64,000 nucleotides of DNA from Globodera rostochiensis (lineage: Eukaryota > Nematoda > Chromadorea > Rhabditida > Heteroderidae), in contig JAEVLN010000013.1 of the NCBI GenBank assembly GCA_018350325.1, forward strand, positions 806,001 to 870,000, written 5' to 3'. Numbering within the stretch: the first letter of the stretch is position 1; every line of letters starts with the position of its first letter. Position numbers and translations under genes: made by a program. Of this stretch, positions 25,885 through 36,399 are shown one piece after another. The notes under the pieces are model-generated. The model ran no database searches. It was not told the origin of the DNA and was given only the letters and a program-made list of their open reading frames with translations.

Positions 25885-28800
25885 ATGCACAGATTTGATT
25901 GAAATACTTCAACGCTTTTTATCCTTGGAATTTTCTTCTTTTGACATTTTCCCTTTTTGGCACTTTTTCCTCTTGGCGTTTTATCCTTTTGACATTTTCC
26001 AACTTTTAGCTTTACCCACTTATGGCACATTCCCCCATCTCACTTTCCCCGCTTTTGGCTTTTCCCCCTTGGCATTTCACCTTTTGGCACTTTTCCTTTT
26101 GACACCGTTCCCTTTGGCACTTTTCCCTCTCGGCACTGTTTTCCCGCTTTTGGCTTTTCCCCGTAGCATTTCACCTTTTTGCACTTTTTCCTTTGGCACC
26201 GTTCCCTTTTGACATTTTCCCTTTTTGGCACTTTTTCCTCTTGGCGTTTTATCCTTTTGACATTTTCCAACTTTTAGCTTTACCCACTTATGGCACATTC
26301 CCCCATCTCACTTTCCCCGCTTTTGGCTTTTCCCCCTTGGCATTTCACCTTTTGGCACTTTTCCTTTTGACACCGTTCCCTTTGGCACTTTTCCCTCTCG
26401 GCACTGTTTTCCCGCTTTTGGCTTTTCCCCCGTAGCATTTCACCTTTTTGCACTTTTTCCTTTGGCACCGTTCCCTTTTGGCATTTTACCTTTTGGCACT
26501 TTTCCCTCTCGGCACTGTTTCCCCGCTTTTGGCTTTTCCCCCGTGGCATTTCATCTTTTCGCACTTTTTCCTTTTGACATTTTCATCTTGTGGCACTTTT
26601 CCCTTTTGGCATTTTCTCTCTTTTCTCTTTTGGAACTTTCTCGCTTGGCACTTTTCCCCGCTTTTGGTTTTTCCCCCGTGGCATTCACCTTTATGCACTT
26701 TCATTTTCTCCCTTTTTACTTTTTTCCCATTTAGGCACTTTCCCGCTTGGCATTTTCCCCGCTTTTGGCTTTTCTCCCGTACATTTCACCTTTTTGCACT
26801 TTTCCTTTTGACACCGTTCCCTTTGGCACTTTTCCCTCTCGGCACTGTTTTCCCGCTTTTGGCTTTTCCCCCGTAGCATTTCACCTTTTTGCACTTTTTC
26901 CTTTGGCACCGTTCCCTTTTGGCATTTTACCTTTTGACACTTCTCCCTCTTGACATTTTCTCCCTTTTTACCTTTTTCCCCTTTAGGCACTTTTCACTTT
27001 TGGCATTTTTCCTTTTGGCACCGTTCCCTCTTGGCATTTTGCCTTTTGGCACTTTTCCCTTTCGGCACTGTTTCCCCGCTTTTGGCTTTTCCCCCGTGGC
27101 ATTTTACCTTTTTGCACTTTTTCCTTTGGCACCGTTCCCTTTTGGCACTTTTCCCTCTTGACATTTTCTCCCTTTTTACCTTTTTCCTTTTGGCACTGTT
27201 TCCTCTTGGTCTCTTTTCCAGTTTGACATTTTCCCTTTTGACACTTTTCCCTTTTGGCACTTTCCCGCTTGTTCCCCGCTTTTGGCTTTTCCCCCGTGGC
27301 ATTTCACCTTTTTTGCACTTTTCCCTTTTGGCACCGTTCCATCTTGGCGCCTTTTGGCACTTTTCCCTCTCGGCACTGTTTCCCCGCTTTTGGCTTTTCC
27401 CCCGTGGCATTTCACCTTTTTGCACTTTTCCCTTTTGGCACCGTTCCATCTTGGCATTTTGCCTTTTGGCACTTTTCCCTCTCGGCACTGTTTCCCCGCT
27501 TTTGGCTTTTCCCCCGTAGCATTTCACCTTTTTGCACTTTTTCCTTTGGCACCGTTCCCTTTTGGCATTTTACCTTTTGACACTTCTCCCTCTTGACATT
27601 TTCTCCCTTTTTACCTTTTTCCCCTTTAGGCACTTTTCACTTTTGGCATTTTTCCTTTTGGCACCGTTCCCTCTTGGCATTTTGCCTTTTGGCACTTTTC
27701 CCTCTCGGCACTGTTTCCCCGCTTTTGGCTTTTCCCCCGTGGCATTTTACCTTTTTGCACTTTTTCCTTTGGCACCGTTCCCTTTTGGCACTTTTCCCTC
27801 TTGACATTTTCTCCCTTTTTACCTTTTTCCTTTTGGCACTGTTTCCTCTTGGTCTCTTTTCCAGTTTGACATTTTCCCTTTTGACACTTTTCCCTTTTGG
27901 CACTTTCCCGCTTGTTCCCCGCTTTTGGCTTTTCCCCCGTGGCATTTCACCTTTTTTGCACTTTTCCCTTTTGGCACCGTTCCATCTTGGCGCCTTTTGG
28001 CACTTTTCCCTCTCGGCACTGTTTCCCCGCTTTTGGCTTTTCCCCCGTGGCATTTCACCTTTTTGCACTTTTCTTTGGCACCGTTCCCTTTTGACATTTT
28101 GCCTTTTGGCACTTTTCCCTCTCGGCACTGTTTCCCCGCTTTTGGCTTTTCCCCCGTGGCATTTTACCTTTTTGCACTTTTTCCTTTGGCACCGTTCCCT
28201 TTTGGCACTTTTCCCTCTTGACATTTTCTCCCTTTTTCCCCTTTAGGCACTTTTTCCTTTTGACATTTTCCCTTTTGACACTTTTCCCTTTTGGCACTTT
28301 CCCGCTTGTTCTCCGCTTTTGGCTTTTCCCACGTGGCATTTCACCTTTTTGCACTTTTTCCTTTTGCATTTTTATCTTGTGGCACTTTTCCCTTTTGGCA
28401 CTTTCCCGCTTGTTCCCCGCTTTTGGCTTTTCCCCCGTGGCATTTCACCTTTTTGCACTTTTTCCTTTGGCACCGTTCCCTTTTGGCATTTTGCCTTTTG
28501 GCACTTTTCCCTCTCGGCACTGTTTCCCCGCTTTTGGCTTTTCCCCCGTGGCATTTTACCTTTTTGCACTTTTTCCTTTGGCACCGTTCCCTTTTGGCAC
28601 TTTTCCCTCTTGACATTTTCTCCCTTTTTACCTTTTTCCTTTTGGCACTGTTTCCTCTTGGTCTTCTTTTCCTGACATTTTCCCTTTTGACACTTTTCCC
28701 TTTTGGCACTTTCCCGCTTATTCCCCGCTTTTGGCTTTTCCCCCGTGGCATTTCACCTTTTTGCACTTTTCCCTTTTGGCACCGTTCCATCTTGGCATTT

Positions 28801-31720
28801 TGCCTTTTGGCACTTTTCCCTCTCGGCACTGTTTCCCCGCTTTTGGCTTTTCCCCCGTGGCATTTTACCTTTTTGCACTTTTTCCTTTGGCACCGTTCCC
28901 TTTTGGCATTTTACCTTTTTGCACTTTTTCCTTTGGCACCGTTCCCTTTTGGCACTTTTCTCTCTTGACATTTTCTCCCTTTTTACCTTTTCCCTCTCGG
29001 CACTGTTTCCCCGCTTTTGGCTTTTCCCCCGTGGCATTTCACCTTTTTGCACTTTTCTTTGGCACCGTTCCCTTTTGACATTTTGCCTTTTGGCACTTTT
29101 CCCTCTCGGCACTGTTTCCCCGCTTTTGGCTTTTCCCCCGTGGCATTTTACCTTTTTGCACTTTTTCCTTTGGCACCGTTCCCTTTTGGCACTTTTCCCT
29201 CTTGACATTTTCTCCCTTTTTCCCCTTTAGGCACTTTTTCCTTTTGACATTTTCCCTTTTGACACTTTTCCCTTTTGGCACTTTCCCGCTTGTTCTCCGC
29301 TTTTGGCTTTTCCCCCGTGGCATTTCACCTTTTTGCACTTTTTCCTTTTGCATTTTTATCTTGTGGCACTTTTCCCTTTTGGCACTTTCCCGCTTGTTCC
29401 CCGCTTTTGGCTTTTCCCCCGTGGCATTTCACCTTTTTGCACTTTTTCCTTTGGCACCGTTCCCTTTTGGCATTTTGCCTTTTGGCACTTTTCCCTCTCG
29501 GCACTGTTTCCCCGCTTTTGGCTTTTCCCCCGTGGCATTTTACCTTTTTGCACTTTTTCCTTTGGCACCGTTCCCTTTTGGCACTTTTCCCTCTTGACAT
29601 TTTCTCCCTTTTTACCTTTTTCCTTTTGGCACTGTTTCCTCTTGGTCTTCTTTTCCTGACATTTTCCCTTTTGACACTTTTCCCTTTTGGCACTTTCCCG
29701 CTTATTCCCCGCTTTTGGCTTTTCCCCCGTGGCATTTCACCTTTTTGCACTTTTCCCTTTTGGCACCGTTCCATCTTGGCATTTTGCCTTTTGGCACTTT
29801 TCCCTCTCGGCACTGTTTCCCCGCTTTTGGCTTTTCCCCCGTGGCATTTTACCTTTTTGCACTTTTTCCTTTGGCACCGTTCCCTTTTGGCATTTTACCT
29901 TTTTGCACTTTTTCCTTTGGCACCGTTCCCTTTTGGCACTTTTCTCTCTTGACATTTTCTCCCTTTTTACCTTTTCCCTCTCGGCACTGTTTCCCCGCTT
30001 TTGGCTTTTCCCCCGTGGCATTTTACCTTTTTGCACTTTTCTTTGGCACCGTTCCCTTTTGACATTTTGCCTTTTGGCACTTTTCCCTCTCGGCACTGTT
30101 TCCCCGCTTTTGGCTTTTCCCCCGTGGCATTTTACCTTTTTGCACTTTTTCCTTTGGCACCGTTCCCTTTTGGCACTTTTCCCTCTTGACATTTTCTCCC
30201 TTTTTCCCCTTTAGGCACTTTTTCCTTTTGACATTTTCCCTTTTGACACTTTTCCCTTTTGGCACTTTCCCGCTTGTTCTCCGCTTTTGGCTTTTCCCCC
30301 GTGGCATTTCACCTTTTTGCACTTTTTCCTTTTGCATTTTTATCTTGTGGCACTTTTCCCTTTTGGCACTTTCCCGCTTGTTCCCCGCTTTTGGCTTTTC
30401 CCCCGTGGCATTTCACCTTTTTGCACTTTTTCCTTTGGCACCGTTCCCTTTTGGCATTTTGCCTTTTGGCACTTTTCCCTCTCGGCACTGTTTCCCCGCT
30501 TTTGGCTTTTCCCCCGTGGCATTTTACCTTTTTGCACTTTTTCCTTTGGCACCGTTCCCTTTTGGCACTTTTCCCTCTTGACATTTTCTCCCTTTTTACC
30601 TTTTTCCTTTTGGCACTGTTTCCTCTTGGTCTTCTTTTCCTGACATTTTCCCTTTTGACACTTTTCCCTTTTGGCACTTTCCCGCTTATTCCCCGCTTTT
30701 GGCTTTTCCCCCGTGGCATTTCACCTTTTTGCACTTTTCCCTTTTGGCACCGTTCCATCTTGGCATTTTGCCTTTTGGCACTTTTCCCTCTCGGCACTGT
30801 TTCCCCGCTTTTGGCTTTTCCCCCGTGGCATTTTACCTTTTTGCACTTTTTCCTTTGGCACCGTTCCCTTTTGGCATTTTACCTTTTTGCACTTTTTCCT
30901 TTGGCACCGTTCCCTTTTGGCACTTTTCTCTCTTGACATTTTCTCCCTTTTTACCTTTTCCCTCTCGGCACTGTTTCCCCGCTTTTGGCTTTTCCCCCGT
31001 GGCATTTTACCTTTTTGCACTTTTTCCTTTGGCACCGTTCCCTTTTGGCACTTTTCCCTCTTGACATTTTCTCCCTTTTTCCCCTTTAGGCACTGTTTCC
31101 TCTTGGTCTTCTTTTCCAGTTTGACATTTTCCCTTTTGACACTTTTCCCTTTTGGCACTTTCCCGTTTGGCATTTTCCCCGCTTTTGGCTTTTCTCCCGT
31201 GGCATTTCACCTTTTTGCACTTTTTCCTTTGGCACCGTTCCCTTTTGGCATTTTGCCTTTTGGCACTTTTCCCTCTTGACATTTTCTCCCTTTTTACCTT
31301 TTTCCACTTTAGGCACTTTTCCTTTTTGGCACCGTTCCCTCTTGGCATTTTGCCTTTTAGCACTTTTCCCTCTTGACATTTTCTCCCTTTTTACCTTTTT
31401 CCACTTTTGGCACTTTTCCCTCTCGGCACTGTTTCCCCGCTTTTGGCTTTTCCCCCATGGCATTTCACCTTTTTGCACTTTTTCCTTTGGCACCGTTCCC
31501 TTTTGGCATTTTGCCTTTTGGCACTTTTCCCTCTCGGCACTGTTTCCCCGCTTTTGGCTTTTCCCCCGTGGCATTTCATCTTTTCCCACTTTTTCCTTTT
31601 GACATTTTCATCTTGTGGCACTTTTCCCTTTTGGCATTTTCTCTCTTTTTCCCTTTTGGCACTTTTCCCGCTTGGCACTTATTTTTGCACTGGTTTTCCC
31701 TTTTATCTTTGTTAAAAAAC
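25885..31720. repeat. 5.8-kb pyrimidine-rich satellite with 984-bp higher-order repeat
   Basis: The array is built from short units such as TTTTGGCACTTTTCCC, CTCGGCACTGTTTCCCC, GCTTTTGGCTTTTCCCCC and GTGGCATTTCACC. The plus strand is almost purely C/T with scattered GGCA. Longer blocks repeat: a 313-bp block (25880 and 26193), a 643-bp block (about 26889 and 27532), and a 984-bp block three times (for example starts 28291, 29275, 30259) with near identity. Because few stop codons arise, all frames give long overlapping open frames (Phe/Pro/Leu-rich on plus, Lys/Arg/Gly-rich on minus). These shift frame from block to block and have no start or splice logic, so I treat none as a gene. Confidence 0.9.
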
Positions 31721-31796
31721 TAATTGATTTTGGCTTTAATAAAAGAAAAAAATGAATTAAAACTGTTTGTTTAATTTTAATTAATTGAAAAGAGAA

Positions 31797-31875
31797 TCTT
31801 GCATTCGGGAATTGAACCCACACATTCCGTATTAAACGCTAAAGCGCTTATCCACTACACCCACCGACAGCAACG
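31797..31875 (-). other. tRNA-like segment (A and B boxes)
   Basis: On the minus strand the sequence has GGTGTAGTGGATAAGCG (A-box-like) and, about 35 nt on, GGGTTCAATTCCCG (B-box with a pairing T stem). No acceptor stem closes, so this looks like a tRNA-derived remnant. It lies just right of the satellite. Confidence 0.35.
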
Positions 31876-31929
31876 AAAGTTTCACTTGCTTTTTCTTTAC
31901 CATCCGCTAATCTCTGTTGCTCATCATTT

Positions 31930-32303
31930 CTCACTCACACTCCCTCTTTTCACTCTTTCTCTTGCCTCTTCTCCCTCACTCTTTCCCTTTCCTTCTTCCT
32001 CTGCGCTCCCACACCAATTGGACAGCGCTGCGCACCCGCTGCAAATGAGCAGCGAGTGGCGTACGCGTCAGCGACCGACGCGCACGCCACAGCGGGCAGC
32101 GCAGCCATTTGCTCAATATCTCTACGCTTCACCTTATCTCTCATTTTTTCTCTCTTTCCCTTTCAATAGTCTCTTCACTTTCAACACTCTTTCTTTCATT
32201 TCTTGTGCCTATCCTTCTTCATTTCTCAACCTATTGGCACAACGTCTTCGCCAAATTTAACAGCGTCACAAACAAACACACACGTCTCCTTTTTATATAA
32301 GGA
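31930..32303 (+). promoter_or_regulatory. Pyrimidine-rich, TATA-containing flank of palindrome copy 2
   Basis: CTCTTTC-rich sequence runs into AACGTCTTCGCCAAA, then CTTTTTATATAAGG directly before the palindrome at 32304. A diverged copy of the same arrangement (AACGTCTTCACAAAA, then ATATAATATAGG) precedes the related palindrome at 36334. The order pyrimidine tract, TATA-like word, hairpin is shared, so it is probably part of one repeat family. A promoter role is only a guess. Confidence 0.35.
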
Positions 32304-32343
32304 CTAGCGGTTTAGGTGCGCCTAACGGCGCACCAACCGCTAG
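32304..32343. repeat. 40-nt palindrome, copy 2
   Basis: Identical to the palindrome at 25830-25869 and also followed by AAGTACG, then by a short stretch of the TTTTGGCAC satellite word (about 32360-32405). The two copies therefore each mark the start of satellite-like sequence. Confidence 0.8.
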
Positions 32344-32683
32344 AAGTACGACATGTATTTTATTCCTTTTGACCTTTTCTTTTTTGGCACTTCCTTTTGG
32401 CATATTTTTGAGACATACTTATTCAAGATAAAAACATTCGTTTCCCAAAACTAAGTACTGAATTTGCAAACAATTATTTTTACTCAAAATCTCCCCGCTA
32501 ATTCAAATCCCCAACCAAAACAAACAGACAAAATCACCTTTATTTATACAGATAAGATAGGGTGACATACATTGCAATGAACGCTTTATCAAACAATTTG
32601 AGAGATCGATTAACAGTTTACGGGTTTTTTAAAAAAAATAATTAACCCATATCAACAGCTTTGAAACCGCATGGCAATGGACA

Positions 32684-33665
32684 TTAACCGCTTTTCTTTG
32701 GTGTTTTTTGCGACACGTTAAGACTTTCGCTATTCTTGCGTTTGATCGGCGTGACCAAAACATTGTTCAAAACAACTTTGCAGTTAGATAAAAGAACGTT
32801 TTCGGCTAACGAATGAATTTGCAAGCATTCGTCTAAAAAAAAATTCTAAAAAACAAAGAACAACCCCTAAACTCACCTTCAATTCGTGTATAGCAACTAA
32901 TCAATTCGATTTGATCGTTTTTCTCCAATTTTCCAAACTTTTCGGCCAGACTTTGCCCTTCAATAAAGAGATCCGCTTGAGCGCCCTTATTGTCGCCGAC
33001 AACCGTCGCGAAAGTGCTTTTTCCAAACAATGAAAAGTGCATTGTCAACACACATTTGACTTCTAATGATTGGATTTGTAAAGAAAAAAGTATTAAAAAG
33101 TTACTTACTATACAAACCACCAGAAACCATTTGCTCAAATGAAACGACATTTTTTGCATCGCATGGCAACTTCTCAATTTTTGTGTTAGCAGTAACTAAC
33201 AGCTCGAAAACAAATGGTGTGTTGTAATGCGTTTGGCCATCGAAACGATTCACATTAAATCGTTGTGCTTTCATCGGTCCAATTGACAAAACCTTTGATA
33301 AAAATAAGATTTCTTTCAAAAACAAAACACATACATTTCCAACAACAAAAAGCTTTGCAAAATCCTGCTTGATTTGCCTGAATTCTGTGACAACGAAAAT
33401 GGCACCGGAGGAGCAGGAGAGAAGCAGAGTTGTTTTTTTTTCAGATGTCAACACCCGTACAATTTGTCCACATACACGCCTTAAGCAAAAACAAACGGAA
33501 TAAATCCTATTAAACCCCGCAGCAACTTTAAGCAAAACATGAACTAAAATTCTATTTAAATCATACGCCAAGCTTGAACCGCATGGGATTCCATTCAGAT
33601 ATTCTGGAGTACTCAATTGAACCATTTCTTTTAGCTGGTGCAAGAAGCACGTTGACGTTCTTAAC
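32684..33665 (-). CDS. RPA70-like single-stranded-DNA-binding protein (partial model)
   Basis: The reading suggests tandem OB folds like the large subunit of replication protein A. Minus-strand exons: 33567-33665 (SRISEWNPMRFKLG, resembling the start of DNA-binding domain A), 33335-33479 (GQIVRVLTSE to VVTEFRQIKQDFAKLFVVGN), 33109-33292 (VLSIGPMKAQRFNVNRFDG to TNTKIEKLPC-like end), 32877-33062 (TFATVVGDNKGAQADLF to IELISCYTRIE, a second OB segment), 32684-32832 (ends KTPKKSG, stop). The last four join in phase; the junction between 33567 and 33479 does not, so a piece is missing or there is a lesion. The N-terminus is not found. It is shorter than cellular RPA70 and lies among palindromes and satellites, so a transposon-carried copy (RPA-like genes occur in Helitrons) is plausible but unproven. 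Confidence 0.6.
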
Positions 33666-34084
33666 CTGAAAACATAACAGAATGTAAATCAAACAAACAT
33701 TACTATACCACAACGATTAAATATATGAGGGAAATCAACTATTTTTTGGACAGCAAAACACTGTATTACTCATGCATTATTTTTTCATCTTAAATGCATA
33801 TTTTACATACGTTTTCAAAACTTAGTCTGAAATACATAGATACGGGCACAACTTCGAACTTATTAGATTGTGAATTTAAAATCTTTCTTCTTCATTGCGT
33901 TCGACGCCTCTTTAAAAAATGATTGACAAGAGCGGAGACATCGAGAAACGCCTAGAATCAATATGAAATTAAATACAAATACTGTCAATTAGCACAAATC
34001 GGCTGAACCTGAAATAAAAACGACTTTCTTGCATGCCGAACTTCCAAAACTCCAGCCTTCCACTCCTCATGGACGTTCAAATGC

Positions 34085-35710
34085 TGCAACGCATCGGATC
34101 GGGCACTGATCAGCTCAACAGCTATGCAAATTCATTTGCGCGTTAAATCAGAATTGGCTTGGCAATCCCCGCTCCATTCCCTTCACCTATTGTCCTTCTC
34201 CCGCTCCAACTGCTTGATTTTGTAGTTCTTTTTGTTGGCATTTGCAATTCATTCCAAAGTCGAAAACGCATCGGATCGGGCATTGATCAGCGCAACAGCC
34301 ATGCTAAATTTATTTACGCGTTAGAATTACAATCATCAGAGTTGGCTTGGCAATCCCCGCTCTATTGTGCTTCTTCCGCTCCAACTGCTTGATCTTGCTT
34401 TGTAGCTCTTCTTGTTGGCACTTGCAATTCCTTCCAAAGTCGAAAACGCATCGGATCAGTCACTTATCAGCGCAACAGCCATGCTAAATGTTAGAATTAC
34501 AATCATCAGAAGGTCTTGGCAATCCCCGCTCCATTCTCTTCACCTATTGTCCTTCTCCCGCTCCAACTGCTTGATCTTGCTTTGTAGTACTTCTTGTTGG
34601 CATTTGCAATTCCTTCCTAAGTCGGAAACGCATCGGATCGGTCACTGATTAGCACAACTTCCATGCTAAAGCGTTAATCATCATCATCGGCTTGGCAATC
34701 TCCACTCCATCCTTCCCACCTGTTGTGCTTCTCTCCGCTCAACTGCTTGATCTTGCTTTGTAGTACTTCTTGTTGGCATTTGCAATTCCTTCCAAAGTCG
34801 AAAACGCATCGGATCAGTCACTTATCAGCGCAACAGCCATGCTAAATGTTAGAATTACAATCATCAGAAGGCCTTGGCAATCCCCGCTCCATTCACTCCC
34901 ACCTATTGTGCTTCTCCCGCTCCAACTGCTTGATCTTGCTTTGTAGTACTTCTTGTTGGCATTTGCAATTCATTCCAAAGTCGGAAACGCATCGGATCAG
35001 TCACTTTCAGCGCAACAGCCATGCTAAATGTTAGAATTACAATCATCAGAAGGCCTTGGCAATCCCCGCTCCATTCTCTTCACCTATTGTCCTTCTCCCG
35101 CTCCAACTGCTTGATCTTGCTTTGTAGTACTTCTTGTTGGCATTTGCAATTCCTTCCTAAGTCGGAAACGCATCGGATCGGTCACTGATTAGCACAACTT
35201 CCATGCTAAAGCGTTAATCATCATCATCGGCTTGGCAATCTCCACTCCATCCTTCCCACCTGTTGTGCTTCTCTCCGCTCAACTGCTTGATCTTGCTTTG
35301 TAGTACTTCTTGTTGGCATTTGCAATTCCTTCCAAAGTCGAAAACGCATCGGATCGGTCACTGATCAGCACAACTTCCATGCTAAATTTATTTACGCGTT
35401 AATCATCATCATCGGCTTGGCAATCTCCGCTCCATTCCCTCCCACCTGTTGTGCTTCTCTCCGCTCAACTGCTTGATCTTGCTTTGTAGTACTTCTTGTT
35501 GGCATTTGCAATTCCTTCCTAAGTCGGAAACGCATCGGATCGGTCACTGATTAGCACAACTTCCATGCTAAAGCGTTAATCATCATCATCGGCTTGGCAA
35601 TCTCCACTCCATCCTTCCCACCTGTTGTGCTTCTCTCCGCTCCAACTGCTTGTTCCTGCTTTGTAGTTGTTCTTGTTGGCATTTGCAATTCCTTCCAAAG
35701 CGTCAGTCAC
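34085..35710 (-). repeat. About nine tandem copies of a 180-bp exon-like unit
   Basis: The word CGCATCGGATC recurs at about 34090, 34267, 34447, 34629, 34805, 34988, 35169, 35345 and 35531, a spacing of 176-186. On the minus strand the units can be read as DAFSTLEGIANANKK then IKQLEREKDN followed by a splice-donor-like GTGAAG in the better copies. Other copies carry small length changes that break this frame. It looks like an exon with a short charged, coil-like segment amplified in tandem, upstream of the RPA-like gene on the same strand. I cannot say whether any copy is used. Confidence 0.6.
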
Positions 35711-36333
35711 CGCGGCATTGTGAACACCTAAAGGGAGAGCAACCCATAATCTGATTCGATCCCCCATAAAATCTATTACCATTTGTTCAAGCAGTAGGCG
35801 CCAACGTAGACTTCCATTTTAGTCCAATACAAAATTCTTTTTTTCATTTTAACTAAATGAAGAGAAAATCATTAAAAGAGGGACTCTCTTTTGCTGATTC
35901 GATGACAAGTCAAAAAGTGTTTGCTAATACTTTTTTAAAGAAGTTTTCGCTAACCAAAAACTCTTCTTCACTAACAAATAAGCTTGTTAACAAATCGACC
36001 AAAACAGTTCCTTTCGCCGCTGGAAGAAAAGATAATTTCGAAAACAAAAGAAAAAAAATCTTATCACAAAAAAAACAACTAAAAAAACAATCACTGAAAT
36101 GAGCGCTCTCGCAATTTTCCACTCTTTTAAGTACACATTTGTTCTTGCAACGTTTGATTTCTTTCTCACCCTTTTGCTCTCTTTCTCTGTCAAAAGTCTC
36201 TTCACTTGCAACACTATTTCTTTCAAATCTCTCGTCTAACCTTCTTCACTCATCACCTCTTGGCGCAACGTCTTCACAAAACTCAAACCTCAGCGTTGCA
36301 AACAGACAAACACTCTCAAATATAATATAGGAC

Positions 36334-36370
36334 GAGCGTTTGGCTGCCGCTTCGCGGCACCCAACCGCTC
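36334..36370. repeat. Palindrome, diverged copy 3
   Basis: GAGCG, TTTGG, CTGCCGC, loop TTCG, CGGCACCC, AACCGCTC forms a stem of the same design as the palindromes at 25830 and 32304, with several differences on both sides of the stem. It sits at the left edge of the TTGACTTGCC satellite. Confidence 0.65.
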
Positions 36371-36399
36371 TTTATTCTCTTTATTTTTTTTTTGTTTAA

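Noticed and set aside
25880..31723. Dozens of long overlapping frames on both strands across the satellite (Phe/Pro/Leu-rich or Lys/Arg/Gly-rich).
   Set aside because: They exist because the repeat words lack stop codons. Frames overlap one another on both strands, start at random ATGs and shift between blocks, with no splice or domain logic.
35857..36102. Lys/Ser-rich frame of 81 codons.
   Set aside because: It sits next to the palindrome flank of a repeat family, lacks homology or signal, and an equally long frame exists on the other strand.
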